From assembly GCF_014203735.1 (NCBI RefSeq), contig NZ_JACHJQ010000003.1:915326-979325 (forward strand): a stretch of 64,000 bases of DNA, given 5' to 3'. Origin of the DNA: Actinophytocola algeriensis. GTDB lineage: Bacteria > Actinomycetota > Actinomycetes > Mycobacteriales > Pseudonocardiaceae. The notes below the pieces were generated by a model that was not told the origin of the DNA, did no database searches, and saw only the letters and a program-made list of their open reading frames with translations. Shown piece by piece: positions 8,452 to 15,975 of the stretch. Position numbers and translations under genes: made by a program. Positions within the stretch are counted from its first letter, which is position 1; the number at the start of each line of letters is the position of its first letter.

Positions 8452-8741
8452 CCAAAACAACCGCACGAGCTACACGGGTTACCAAGCGTGCAACAGTGTC
8501 GTACCTACCTGGCCTCGGCGTCCGGCGTCCCGGTACGCAGTCCCTTGACGACATGCCTCCCGCGGCTCGCTGCGCGTGGGTGCCCGGTGCTCGTGCACGG
8601 AGTGTCACCGGGGTGGACCAGGCTTCTCTTCGTCTGGCCCCTGGCCGATCGAAACTCCGCACCTCCTTTGTACCCAGTGGCGAAGGTCACTTCAAGACCA
8701 CGTTGGGGTGCACCGTTCAAGACTCCCTGGGTGGTCGACGG
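8415..8741 (-). ncRNA. Probable Ms1/MTS2823-type 6S-like RNA
   Basis: This 580-bp gap has no credible protein. It lies between a HAD-IB hydrolase gene (Rv3661 type) and the acs side, downstream of the hydrolase on the same strand. That is the position and strand of the abundant mycobacterial stationary-phase RNA MTS2823/Ms1, which binds core RNA polymerase. A promoter-like pair (-35 TTAAGG 8776-8771, -10 CACAAT 8753-8748, 17-bp spacer) predicts a start near 8741. A strong hairpin plus TCTTTT ends it near 8415, giving about 325 nt; Ms1-type RNAs are about 300 nt. The extreme 5' end GUCGACCACC (8739-8730) can pair with GGUAGGUACGAC (8509-8498) as a 10-bp helix with two single-A bulges, which closes a large internal loop as in 6S RNAs. 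The octamer GTCTTGAA occurs twice (8723-8716, 8698-8691). Identity is inferred from synteny and architecture. Confidence 0.65.
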
Positions 8742-8828
8742 CAACGCATTGTGAGCGTATTCTCCGTGTCCCTTAATCGATTGGTGACACGGCTCGTACC
8801 ACCGACCGGGTGCATTCCTTGAAATGTT

Positions 8829-9635
8829 TCAACGCTTCCTGCGGCGGTGGATGCCATACCACGTGGCGCCGGCGGTGGCGATGGCGCCGAGGCTGATCGC
8901 GGTGACCGCGACCGCCGTGCCGGACGGCTGGAAGCGCGACCGCAGCGACACCGGCTTGGTGAACTCGAGGACCGGCCAGCCCCGCTCGAGCGCCAGCACG
9001 CGTAGCCCCCGGTCCGGGTTGACCACCGTCGGGTGGCCGACCGCCTCGAGCATCGGCAGGTCGGTGATCGAGTCGGAGTAGGCGTGGCTCGCGGCGAGGT
9101 CGTAGCCGTGCTCGGCGGCCAGCTCCTTCATGGCGGTCGCCTTGTTGTCGCCGTAGCAGTAGAAGTCGATCTCGCCGCTGTACTTGCCGTTCACCTCGAC
9201 CATGCGGGTGCCGATGCTGTGCGTCGCCCCGAGCATCTCGGAGATGGGCGTGACGATCTCCGCCCCGGACGCCGACACGACGACGATGTCGCGGCCTTCT
9301 TCCTTGTGTTCCGCCACGAGCTCGGTCGCCTCGGCGTAGACCAGCGGGTCGACGATGTCGTGCAGCGTCTCCTCGACGATCGCCCGGACCTGCTGGACGT
9401 CCCAGCCGTTGCACAGCGCCGTGAGGTGCGCGCGGATGCGCTCCACCTGGTCGGCGTCCGCGCCGGAGACCGCGAACACGAACTGCGCGTAGGCGCCTTT
9501 CAGTACGGCACGCCGGTTGATGAGACCGTTGCGGAAGAAAGGCCTGCTGAAGGCAAGGGTGCTGGACTTCGCGATGACTGTCTTGTCAAGGTCGAAGAAC
9601 GCGGCGGCGCGCAGCTCTGTCACCCCGCCGAGCAT
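8829..9635 (-). CDS. HAD-IB family hydrolase with C-terminal membrane anchor (Rv3661-like)
   Basis: This 268-residue HAD-superfamily subclass IB phosphatase is of the phosphoserine-phosphatase-like type. Motif I is FFDLDKT (nucleophile Asp plus Asp acid/base), motif II is VVVSASG, the motif III lysine lies near GDNKATAMKEL, and motif IV is AYSDSITDLPML. A hydrophobic helix near residues 238-260 followed by HRRRKR suggests a single C-terminal membrane anchor. The substrate is unknown; relatives act on phosphoserine or phospholipid-type monoesters. ATG 9635 has GAGG about 10 bases upstream, and GTG 9623 is an alternative. The gene sits between two small-RNA genes, as Rv3661 does between the MTS2823 and 6C RNA genes in mycobacteria. 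Confidence 0.88.
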   Translation of the reverse strand: MLGGVTELRAAAFFDLDKTVIAKSSTLAFSRPFFRNGLINRRAVLKGAYAQFVFAVSGADADQVERIRAHLTALCNGWDVQQVRAIVEETLHDIVDPLVYAEATELVAEHKEEGRDIVVVSASGAEIVTPISEMLGATHSIGTRMVEVNGKYSGEIDFYCYGDNKATAMKELAAEHGYDLAASHAYSDSITDLPMLEAVGHPTVVNPDRGLRVLALERGWPVLEFTKPVSLRSRFQPSGTAVAVTAISLGAIATAGATWYGIHRRRKR

Positions 9636-9751
9636 AGGAGGGCTACCTCACTCCCGTCGGTTGCCGCAGGTAGTGCGTGTCGGAACGGGTTCGTTGCCCC
9701 ACTTCGAGCAAGTTGCAACCACGAGTTGGACGTAACGGGATACAGTGGGGA

Positions 9752-9850
9752 CATCCGGCGTCATGCCGGACCGGTTCAGTCCGACCCCCCGGGGCTGAAC
9801 CTCTGACGACCCCCGTCCCTCCCCCCTGGCGGGGGTCGTCCCTTCTCTTC
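9752..9850 (+). ncRNA. 6C small RNA
   Basis: Three hairpins follow a -10-like TACAGT (9741-9746): CCGGC/GCCGG (9755-9769), GGTTCAG/CTGAACC (9773-9802) and GACGACCCCCG/CGGGGGTCGTC (9806-9841). The second and third loops each contain a run of six cytosines (9786-9791 and within 9822-9827). This is the defining feature of the actinobacterial 6C RNA family (6C/B11). The last stem is followed by CCTTCTCTT and can serve as terminator. The location between the HAD hydrolase and ssd genes, divergent from the hydrolase, is the same as for mycobacterial 6C RNA. That RNA uses its C-rich loops to pair with G-rich ribosome sites of targets. Confidence 0.88.
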
Positions 9851-9953
9851 CCCCCTCTTGATGTTCAGGCCCTGAGCCGACGCGTGCCCAAACCGCGGAA
9901 GCCTACGCCTCCCCACCGACAACCACGGCTGTCGACGACCCCTGGAACGGGAG

Positions 9954-9981
9954 TTGTCCACAGCCCATCCGGTTGTCCACA
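9954..9981 (+). promoter_or_regulatory. Tandem DnaA-box pair (19-bp periodicity), copy 1
   Basis: Two exact copies of TTGTCCACA, the actinobacterial DnaA-box consensus, lie at 9954-9962 and 9973-9981 in the same orientation, 19 bp start to start. The same arrangement occurs at 33359-33386 and 40421-40448. It lies about 95 bp upstream of the ssd start. Confidence 0.7.
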
Positions 9982-10074
9982 TGTCGATCTTGCCGCGTTG
10001 TCCGGCCCCCGCCGCTCGCCGATTCTTGGGACCAGACCGGGCAACCCCGCCCGGCGAGCACCCGAGGGGGCACC

Positions 10075-11181
10075 GTGAGCACGAACCGGCCGATGGCCTT
10101 CGTGGCGGACGAGAACCTGCTCGACGACCTGCTGAAGCTGGCCGCCGCGGCCGGCTGCGACCTGGAACGCGTCCCGGACGCGGCGGCCGCACGGCTGCGC
10201 TGGCCGACGGCCCCGCTGGTCCTGCTGGACGCGACCGGTGTCGCCGAGTGCGAGCGAGAAGCGTTCCCCCGCCGTGACGCGGTGGTGGTCGTGGTCCCCG
10301 ACCCGGAACCCCAGGAACTGTGGAAACAGGCGATGGAGGTCGGGGCCGAACGCCTGATCACGCTCCCCGGCGCCGAGCCGTGGCTGGTGAGCGCACTGGC
10401 CGACGCGGCGGAAGGCCCGGCCAGCAACGCGGGCAAGGTCCTCGCGGTACTGGGCGCCAGGGGAGGAGCTGGCGCGTCGGTCTTCGCGGTGGCGGTGGGT
10501 CTGACCGCCCTGAAAGCGGGCGACAACGCGCTCCTGATCGACTGCGACCCACGCGGCGGCGGCCTGGACGTGGTGCTGGGCGCCGAAGCGGAAGAGGGCC
10601 TCCGCTGGCCCGACATGCAACTGAGCGCGGGCCGCGTGGCGGCGTCGTCCTTGCACATGGCCTTGCCGACAAGGCGAAAGGGCAACGCACGACTGACGCT
10701 GCTGTCCGGCGCCCGCAAGGGCGAAGGACCGGCTCCGGACGCGGTGGCCGCGGTCATCGAGGCGGGCAGACGCACCGGCGAGGTCGTGGTCTGCGACGTC
10801 CCACGACAACTGGACGGGGCGGCGTGGGCCGCGGTCGACCGCTGCGACCTGGCAGTGATCGTCACCCCGGCCGAAGTACGAGCCTGCATAACCGCGAAAC
10901 AGCTGGCCGACGAACTGCGAGCCAGGGGTGCTCACCCACAACTGGTTGTCCGAGGCCCGTCCCCAGGCGGCCTGAAGCTGACGGAAATAGCCGCGGCGGT
11001 GGGCATCCCGGTCCTGGCCACGATGCGCCCCGAACCCCAACTGGCCCAGTCCCTGGAACGAGGCGACTTCCACCCGAAACCGAAGGGCCCACTGTCCCTG
11101 GCAGCACGGGCGACCCTGACGGAACTGGCGGCCCAACCCCCGAAATCCCGCTCCCCGCAAGGCGAAGCGAGGGCCGCCTGA
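10075..11181 (+). CDS. ssd: Septum-site/CpaE-like ParA-superfamily protein (Ssd)
   Basis: This 368-residue P-loop protein of the ParA/MinD superfamily heads the tad locus. An N-terminal receiver-like segment (residues 1-110) precedes the nucleotide-binding domain, which starts VLAVLGARGGAGASVFA and continues with LIDCDPRGGGLDVVLG. The deviant Walker A of MinD/ParA (KGGxGKT/S) is changed to ARGGAGAS, without the usual lysines, so ATP hydrolysis may be weak or lost. Family members (CpaE; M. tuberculosis Rv3660c Ssd) localise pilus machinery or affect septation. GTG 10075 has GAGGGGG 5 bases upstream and matches family lengths. It is divergent from the HAD gene and likely starts a transcript running into tadA. 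Confidence 0.85.
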   Translation: MSTNRPMAFVADENLLDDLLKLAAAAGCDLERVPDAAAARLRWPTAPLVLLDATGVAECEREAFPRRDAVVVVVPDPEPQELWKQAMEVGAERLITLPGAEPWLVSALADAAEGPASNAGKVLAVLGARGGAGASVFAVAVGLTALKAGDNALLIDCDPRGGGLDVVLGAEAEEGLRWPDMQLSAGRVAASSLHMALPTRRKGNARLTLLSGARKGEGPAPDAVAAVIEAGRRTGEVVVCDVPRQLDGAAWAAVDRCDLAVIVTPAEVRACITAKQLADELRARGAHPQLVVRGPSPGGLKLTEIAAAVGIPVLATMRPEPQLAQSLERGDFHPKPKGPLSLAARATLTELAAQPPKSRSPQGEARAA

Positions 11182-11669
11182 TGCCATCGCCAACCAAGAA
11201 CGTCCGCCAAGCCGCCTTCCCTTCCGGCGGCAGGCGGGCAACGGGCGCCGGACAGAACACCTCGTGGCGTTCATCCATCTCGGTCCGGCGCCCGGCACCC
11301 GCGACAGAAACGTCCGCCCGCACCGCCTCCCCAGCACGCGGCAGGGCGGAACGGCGAGCGCCGGACCGGGCGTCAGTGGGCCCCGGAACCACACCGGTTC
11401 GGCGCCCGGCCGACAAACGTCCTCCATGGCCACCCCAACGGGTCGCCGGCAACGAGGACAACGCCGCCGGACCGGAAGTTCCTTCAACCGGTCACCCGGT
11501 CCGGCGGCCACCAACCTCCCTCGACCGCGGTACCAGCACTCCTGCCGCACCGAGGGACGGCCTGTGCCGGGCCGGCATCCCCGACCCGGTCCGGCACCAG
11601 GTCTTCGCACGTCCCGGCCACCGCCGGGACCGCCCGCACCGCTCGTCCCGCCGGGCGTGCGGTCACTGA
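11181..11669 (+). CDS. Uncertain ORF: disordered Arg/Pro-rich protein between ssd and tadA
   Basis: The 635-bp gap between ssd and tadA is unusual in a locus whose other genes mostly overlap. A 162-codon frame begins with an ATG that overlaps the ssd stop (TGATG), as translationally coupled genes do. The product is low-complexity and rich in Arg, Pro, Thr and Ala. It contains three spaced copies of a V-R-R-P motif (SVRRPAP, PVRRPAD, PVRRPPT), which is mild support for coding. There is no recognised domain, signal or membrane segment, and third-position GC is lower than in neighbouring genes. From 11670 to 11817 I see only the tadA ribosome site. It may be non-coding or a decayed gene. Confidence 0.3.
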   Translation: MPSPTKNVRQAAFPSGGRRATGAGQNTSWRSSISVRRPAPATETSARTASPARGRAERRAPDRASVGPGTTPVRRPADKRPPWPPQRVAGNEDNAAGPEVPSTGHPVRRPPTSLDRGTSTPAAPRDGLCRAGIPDPVRHQVFARPGHRRDRPHRSSRRACGH

Positions 11670-11817
11670 ACGCCGCGCCGGGGGACCAACGCCCCGGGCC
11701 AGACACCACCCACAGCTCCGCCCGCTCGGACAGCGGGCGGGGAGGGCCGGCGCCGGTCAACCAACCGCATGCCCCCGCGGACCGCGGCCGGCGCCGGCCA
11801 CCACGAAGGAGCAACAC

Positions 11818-12942
11818 ATGTCCACCCCTGAGCTCGTCGACCGCGTCCGCGGCCGCCTCGCAGGCAGCGGCACCGCCATCACCCGTGCCGAGGTCGCCCG
11901 CGCCGTCCGCGAGGAAAGCGGCGTCGCGGGTCACGACGACATCCTCGTGGCCACCGACCGCATGACCCAGGAGTTCGTCGGCGCGGGCCCGCTCGAACCG
12001 CTGCTGCGCGAACCCGGCACCACCGACGTCCTGGTCACCGCACCCGACGAGGTCTGGCGCGACGGCGACGGCGGACTGTGCCGCACCGACATCCGGTTCC
12101 CCGACGAGGACGCCGTCCGCCGCCTCGCGCAACGGCTGGCGCTCGCCTGCGGCCGCCGACTCGACGACGCCCAGCCGTTCGTCGACGCGTGGCTCCCCGG
12201 GCGCGTGCGGCTGCACGCCGTGCTCCCACCCATCGCCGTTGGCGGCACCTGCATCTCGCTGCGGGTGCTGCGGCCGGCAGTCCACGACCTGGCGTCGCTC
12301 CGCGCGCTCGGCACGTTCGACGACACCGTCCACCGCGCCCTCGAGGCCATCGTCGAGGCGCGGCTGGCGTTCGTCATCACGGGCGGCACCGGCGCGGGCA
12401 AGACGTCGCTGCTGAACGCGCTGCTCGGCGAGGTGTCACCGCGTGAACGAATCGTGTGCGTGGAGGACGCCGGCGAGCTGTCCCCGAACCACCCGCAGTT
12501 CGTCCGCCTGATCGCCCGCCCGCCGAACGTGGAGGGCGCGGGCGAGGTCACTCTCGCCGACCTCGTCCGCCAGGGCCTGCGCATGCGCCCCGACCGCCTG
12601 GTGGTCGGCGAGGTCCGAGGTGCCGAGGTCTGCATGTTGCTCACGGCCTTGAACACCGGCCACGACGGTGGCGCGGGCACGCTCCACGCCAACTCGCCGA
12701 CCGAGGTCCCCGCCCGCATGGAGGCGCTGGCCGCGCTCGGCGGTCTACCCCGGCCCGCACTGCACAGCCAGCTGGCCGCCGCCTTCCACCTCGTGTTGCA
12801 CATGGCACGCGAACAGGACGGCACCCGGCGGCTCACCGACGTCGGCGTGTTCGACCGCGACGGGGACACCGTCCGTGTCGTCCACGACCGCACCCGGCTC
12901 AAGACCCTCCTGGCCGCCAGGGGAGTGGAAGCACCGTGGTGA
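11818..12942 (+). CDS. tadA: Tad pilus/secretion ATPase TadA (CpaF family)
   Basis: This 374-residue type II/IV secretion ATPase has an N-terminal helical region (residues 1-60) and a CpaF core. Walker A is GGTGAGKT (189-196, K195). The acidic Asp box lies near VCVEDAGEL, Walker B is in DRLVVGEVRG, and the His box is in GTLHANSP. It powers assembly of a Flp-type pilin or pseudopilus at the inner face of the membrane. It corresponds to Rv3659c of M. tuberculosis in both sequence type and gene order. GAAGGAG lies 7 bases before the ATG. The 3' end overlaps tadB by 4 bases (GTGA). Confidence 0.93.
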   Translation: MSTPELVDRVRGRLAGSGTAITRAEVARAVREESGVAGHDDILVATDRMTQEFVGAGPLEPLLREPGTTDVLVTAPDEVWRDGDGGLCRTDIRFPDEDAVRRLAQRLALACGRRLDDAQPFVDAWLPGRVRLHAVLPPIAVGGTCISLRVLRPAVHDLASLRALGTFDDTVHRALEAIVEARLAFVITGGTGAGKTSLLNALLGEVSPRERIVCVEDAGELSPNHPQFVRLIARPPNVEGAGEVTLADLVRQGLRMRPDRLVVGEVRGAEVCMLLTALNTGHDGGAGTLHANSPTEVPARMEALAALGGLPRPALHSQLAAAFHLVLHMAREQDGTRRLTDVGVFDRDGDTVRVVHDRTRLKTLLAARGVEAPW

Positions 12943-13733
12943 GCCTCCTCCTGACCGGCTTCGCACTGCTGTGCTGGCCAGACGCCAGAGCCGGTCAACG
13001 GCTGCGCGTCCTCACAGGTCAACAGCGTCGCAAGCGCATGCGCACACCGCGTCCCTCAGGGGTGACGCTCATCGTCGCGGCGGTGGTGGCGGGCTGGTTG
13101 GCGGCCGGACCCGGCGGTGCGGTGGCGGCCGGTCTCCTCGCGGCGACAGCACGACGCCAACTCCGTGCCCGCACCGAGAACCGGGAATCCCTCGCCGCCG
13201 TCGACGGACTCGCGGAAGCACTGCGCACCCTCGTCGCGGGCCTGCGGTCAGGGGCCCATCCGGCGGCAGCCGCCGAAGCCGCCGCCGAGGACGCCCAGCC
13301 GCAGACGGTCGACACGATGCGTGCGATGGCCGCCGCGGCCCGGCTGGACGGCGACATGGCGACGGCACTGGCAGGTGCCCGGACCCCGGCGCTGGCGACC
13401 GCGCTCGCCAGGATCGCGAAGGCGTGGCAGCTCGCCCAACGGCACGGCCTGCCACTGGCGGACGTCCTCGACGCGGTCCGCGGGGACCTCGAACAACGCA
13501 CCAGGTTCGCCAGGCAGGTGCTGGCACGCATGACCGGGCCGAAGTCGAGTGCCGCGGCGTTGTCCCTGCTCCCGGTACTCGGCATCGGGCTGGGGGAGGC
13601 CGTCGGCGCGAGCCCGCTGCGGATGCTCACCGGCACCGGTCCGGGACAGGTGCTGCTGCTGGCCGGCGTGACCCTGTTGTGCGCGGGCGTCATCTGGTCG
13701 GGCCGCATCACGAGTCAGGTGGCGCTCCGATGA
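12939..13733 (+). CDS. tadB: TadB-like type II secretion F-family membrane protein
   Basis: The 264-residue inner-membrane platform protein of the Tad system has an N-terminal hydrophobic segment (SLLLTGFALLCW). A second membrane pair follows near residues 43-66. A cytoplasmic GspF-type helical domain comes next (NRESLAAVDGLAEALRTLVAGL... MAAAARLDGDMATALAG), then two C-terminal membrane helices (ALSLLPVLGIGLGEAVG; VLLLAGVTLLCAGVIW). Start GTG 12939 overlaps the tadA stop (GTGA), and GTG 12936 is equally possible. It corresponds to Rv3658c and is expected to form the TadB/TadC membrane core recognised by TadA. Confidence 0.88.
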   Translation: MSLLLTGFALLCWPDARAGQRLRVLTGQQRRKRMRTPRPSGVTLIVAAVVAGWLAAGPGGAVAAGLLAATARRQLRARTENRESLAAVDGLAEALRTLVAGLRSGAHPAAAAEAAAEDAQPQTVDTMRAMAAAARLDGDMATALAGARTPALATALARIAKAWQLAQRHGLPLADVLDAVRGDLEQRTRFARQVLARMTGPKSSAAALSLLPVLGIGLGEAVGASPLRMLTGTGPGQVLLLAGVTLLCAGVIWSGRITSQVALR

Positions 13734-14434
13734 ACACCCACAGCGTCGCGCTCGTGCTGCTGGCGGCGGCGGTGCAGCTCACCTCGCGGTCGGACGTCGC
13801 GAGGCTGCGGCTCGCATGGCTGACCGGCCGGACCGCTCATCGCCCGTGGACGCGGCTCACACCGGCGAAGCCACCTCCGCACCTCTCGGCCGCGGGCGCT
13901 GGTGTCCTGGCGGCGGTCGTGGCGGGTCCGCTGCCAGGTCTCGCGGTCGCGGTGGCCGTCTGGTGGTTCCTCCGCCGCGCGAGACGGCCGCCCAAGGCCG
14001 ACCCGATGACGGTCGCCGCCACGTGGGACCTGCTGGCCGCGTGCCTGCGGGCAGGACTGCCGGTCCCGACCGCGATCACAGTGGTGGCGGGCGAGCTGCC
14101 CGCGGAACCGGCACGGGCGCTGCGCTCCTCGGCGGAGCTCCTGGCGCTGGGCGCCGACCCGGCAACAGCCTGGGAGCCCGCCACGAGCTGCCCGGAGACC
14201 GCGCCACTGGCACGCGGCGCCCGGCGGGCGGCCCAGTCCGGCGCAGCACTGGCCGACCTGGTCACCGACCTGGCCGCCGCGGTGCGGGCAGCGGCGGCCG
14301 ACAACGCGGAGGCGACAGCCCAGCGGGCAGGTGTCCTGATCACCGCTCCGCTCGGACTGTGCTTCCTGCCCGCGTTCGTCTGTCTCGGCGTGGCGCCGGT
14401 GATCGCCGGCCTCGCCGAACGGATCTCCCTGTGA
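13730..14434 (+). CDS. tadC: TadC-like type II secretion F-family membrane protein
   Basis: This 234-residue second platform protein has an N-terminal hydrophobic helix (VALVLLAAAVQL) and a membrane pair near 45-70 (GVLAAVVAGPLPGLAVAVAV). A GspF-like helical domain (TWDLLAACLRAGLPVPTAI ... LARGARRAAQSGAALADL) precedes a C-terminal membrane helix (APLGLCFLPAFVCLGVAPVI). Its ATG overlaps the tadB stop (ATGA), so tadA-tadB-tadC are translationally chained. It corresponds to Rv3657c in gene order. The protein is shorter than proteobacterial TadC (about 300 residues), as is usual in actinobacteria. Confidence 0.87.
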   Translation: MNTHSVALVLLAAAVQLTSRSDVARLRLAWLTGRTAHRPWTRLTPAKPPPHLSAAGAGVLAAVVAGPLPGLAVAVAVWWFLRRARRPPKADPMTVAATWDLLAACLRAGLPVPTAITVVAGELPAEPARALRSSAELLALGADPATAWEPATSCPETAPLARGARRAAQSGAALADLVTDLAAAVRAAAADNAEATAQRAGVLITAPLGLCFLPAFVCLGVAPVIAGLAERISL

Positions 14435-14460
14435 ACACCCACATAGAAAGAAGGAAACCC

Positions 14461-14640
14461 ATGTTCCCCCGACCCCGATACGTCTTCCTCGACGACCGCG
14501 GCATGTCGACGGTGGAGTACTCGCTGGGCCTGCTGGTCGCGGCAGCGTTCGCGATGATCCTCTTCGGCATCGTCCAGAGCGGCTCCGTGGAGGACGGTCT
14601 CACCGGCCTGATCGACCGAGCGCTCAACTTCACCGGCTGA
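14461..14640 (+). CDS. Flp-type prepilin (DUF4244 family)
   Basis: This 59-residue pilin-like protein has a short basic leader ending in DDRG. MSTVEYSLGLLVAAAFAMIL follows, with glycine before the cleavage site and Glu at +5 next to Tyr as in Flp prepilins. A single hydrophobic helix follows, then a short polar tail. AAGAAGG lies about 6 bases before the ATG, so it is independently translated. It corresponds to Rv3656c in position. It is the likely major subunit of the Tad structure. Processing would need a TadV-type prepilin peptidase, and none is encoded in this window. Confidence 0.88.
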   Translation: MFPRPRYVFLDDRGMSTVEYSLGLLVAAAFAMILFGIVQSGSVEDGLTGLIDRALNFTG

Positions 14641-15002
14641 TGCCCGCCCACCGTCGACCGAGACGAAGGCCAGGAGACGGCGGCGGCGTCACGGTGGAGG
14701 CCGCGATAGGTCTCGCGGCGTTCGCGGTGTTCCTGACATTCGCACTGGGCGGCGCGGCAGCGGCCGTGGACCACGTGCGCTGCGTCGACGCGGCACGAGA
14801 AGCGGCCCGCCTGACCGCCAGAGGCGAACAGGACCAGGCCAGAACCGCGGCGAAACGCATAGCCCCCGAGAACGCGGAGGTAACGATCACCATGACCGGC
14901 GAACACATAGAGGTACAGGTCAGCGCGACACCGGCAAGCGGACTGCTGCCCGGCCTCCACTTACAGGCGGAAGCGTTCGCGGTCCGCGAGCCGGACGGAT
15001 GA
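14640..15002 (+). CDS. TadE-like pseudopilin
   Basis: This 120-residue TadE-family protein has a basic N-terminus, then GGGVTVEAAIGLAAFAVFL. That is the prepilin-like GxTVE motif running into the single membrane helix. A small extracytoplasmic domain (residues 45-120) follows. The ATG overlaps the pilin stop (TGATG), and its own stop overlaps the next ATG (ATGA). Minor pseudopilins of this kind are needed for Flp pilus assembly. It corresponds to Rv3655c in order. Confidence 0.82.
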   Translation: MPAHRRPRRRPGDGGGVTVEAAIGLAAFAVFLTFALGGAAAAVDHVRCVDAAREAARLTARGEQDQARTAAKRIAPENAEVTITMTGEHIEVQVSATPASGLLPGLHLQAEAFAVREPDG

Positions 15003-15736
15003 GCCACCACCTCCGGCGCCCACACCGCGGAAGGCGCCTGGCCCGCCTGCTGAGCAGAGTCACTCAGCGGCTACTGCCCACCAGGCAGGCGGGCCAGGCC
15101 CGCGGCCGGCGGACCGGCTCCGCCGCACCTGCGCCGCCCGAAGCCACGGAGAAGCACCCGACGACTACCGCTGTGCCCAGCCCTGGTGCGGCACCTGCGC
15201 CCACGACGAGCGCGGGCGGTGAGCCCGCGGTGCGCGAGGCGTCGCCCTCCCGGCCCAACGGTGACGATCCTCATGGTGACCATCCTTATCAGGAAGCGGT
15301 CCTCGTCGAGCCGAGGCGAATGGTTCGCATCCTCTGTCGGTTGGTGCCGCGGCGGCTTCCGGTGGGCCGTCCGTCGTGGGCGGGGCGCGACGAGCGGTCT
15401 GCGGATCGTGGAGCGGCAACAGTCTGGGTGGTCGGCGGGATCGCGGTCGTCATGGCCGTCATGGCCGCGGTGTACTGGTACGGCGGCGCCGTGGTGGCTC
15501 GACATCAGGCGGAAGGGGCCGCTGACCTGGGCGCCTTGGCCGCGGCGGGCACGGCGGTCGACGGTGAGCAGGCAGCATGCGCCGAGGCGCGGTGGGTGGT
15601 CGAGCGGATGGGGGCGGTGCTGCGGTCCTGCCGTCTGTCCGGTTGGGACGCGCTCGTCGAGGCCGATGTGGGCTACGCACCGTTCGGTTCAGCGGCAGCA
15701 CGGGCACGTGCCGGACCGGTCGAGCTCAACCGCTGA
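14999..15736 (+). CDS. Helicase/secretion-neighbourhood TadE/TadG-like protein with long N-terminal extension
   Basis: The C-terminal 110 residues are the usual Rv3654c-type protein. DRGAATVWVVGGIAVVMAVM forms the membrane helix, followed by a short extracytoplasmic part (HQAEGAADLGALAAAGTA). Before it lie about 135 residues rich in Arg, Pro, Ala and Thr with no fold I recognise, roughly doubling the normal length. The annotated start overlaps the tadE stop (ATGA), which favours the long form. If the true start is internal, for instance at ATG 15320 (MVRILCRL), the extension would be non-coding. It is the last gene of the tad set. Confidence 0.75.
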   Translation: MSHHLRRPHRGRRLARLLSRVTQRLLPTRQAGQARGRRTGSAAPAPPEATEKHPTTTAVPSPGAAPAPTTSAGGEPAVREASPSRPNGDDPHGDHPYQEAVLVEPRRMVRILCRLVPRRLPVGRPSWAGRDERSADRGAATVWVVGGIAVVMAVMAAVYWYGGAVVARHQAEGAADLGALAAAGTAVDGEQAACAEARWVVERMGAVLRSCRLSGWDALVEADVGYAPFGSAAARARAGPVELNR

Positions 15737-15975
15737 GACAAGTTCAACGGTCGTCCGCGCACGGTAAGCGGCATTACCAGGCCGCGGAGAGTGGTCTGGA
15801 CCGCCGATGAACGAGTCCGCGGAGTTCAGTCCCTCGTCAGACGCCGTTCGTTTCACCGTGCGTGGACGACCAGTTGTCGACTGCAAGTTTGTTCTGCCGT
15901 CGCCGTGCCGTTAAGTAATCCGTAGGGCACCCGCCGCACCGGGCGCCCAGAAACAAGGAGAGGCAAGAGCTCGTC

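Noticed and set aside
8402-8822. Several short open frames in the nagZ-HAD gap
   Set aside because: None has a ribosome site with acceptable codon bias, and they overlap one another on both strands. The promoter, terminator and pairing evidence fits a structured RNA better.
10358-10690. Cys/Arg/Pro-rich antisense frame in ssd
   Set aside because: Shadow of the ssd codon pattern with no independent start signal.
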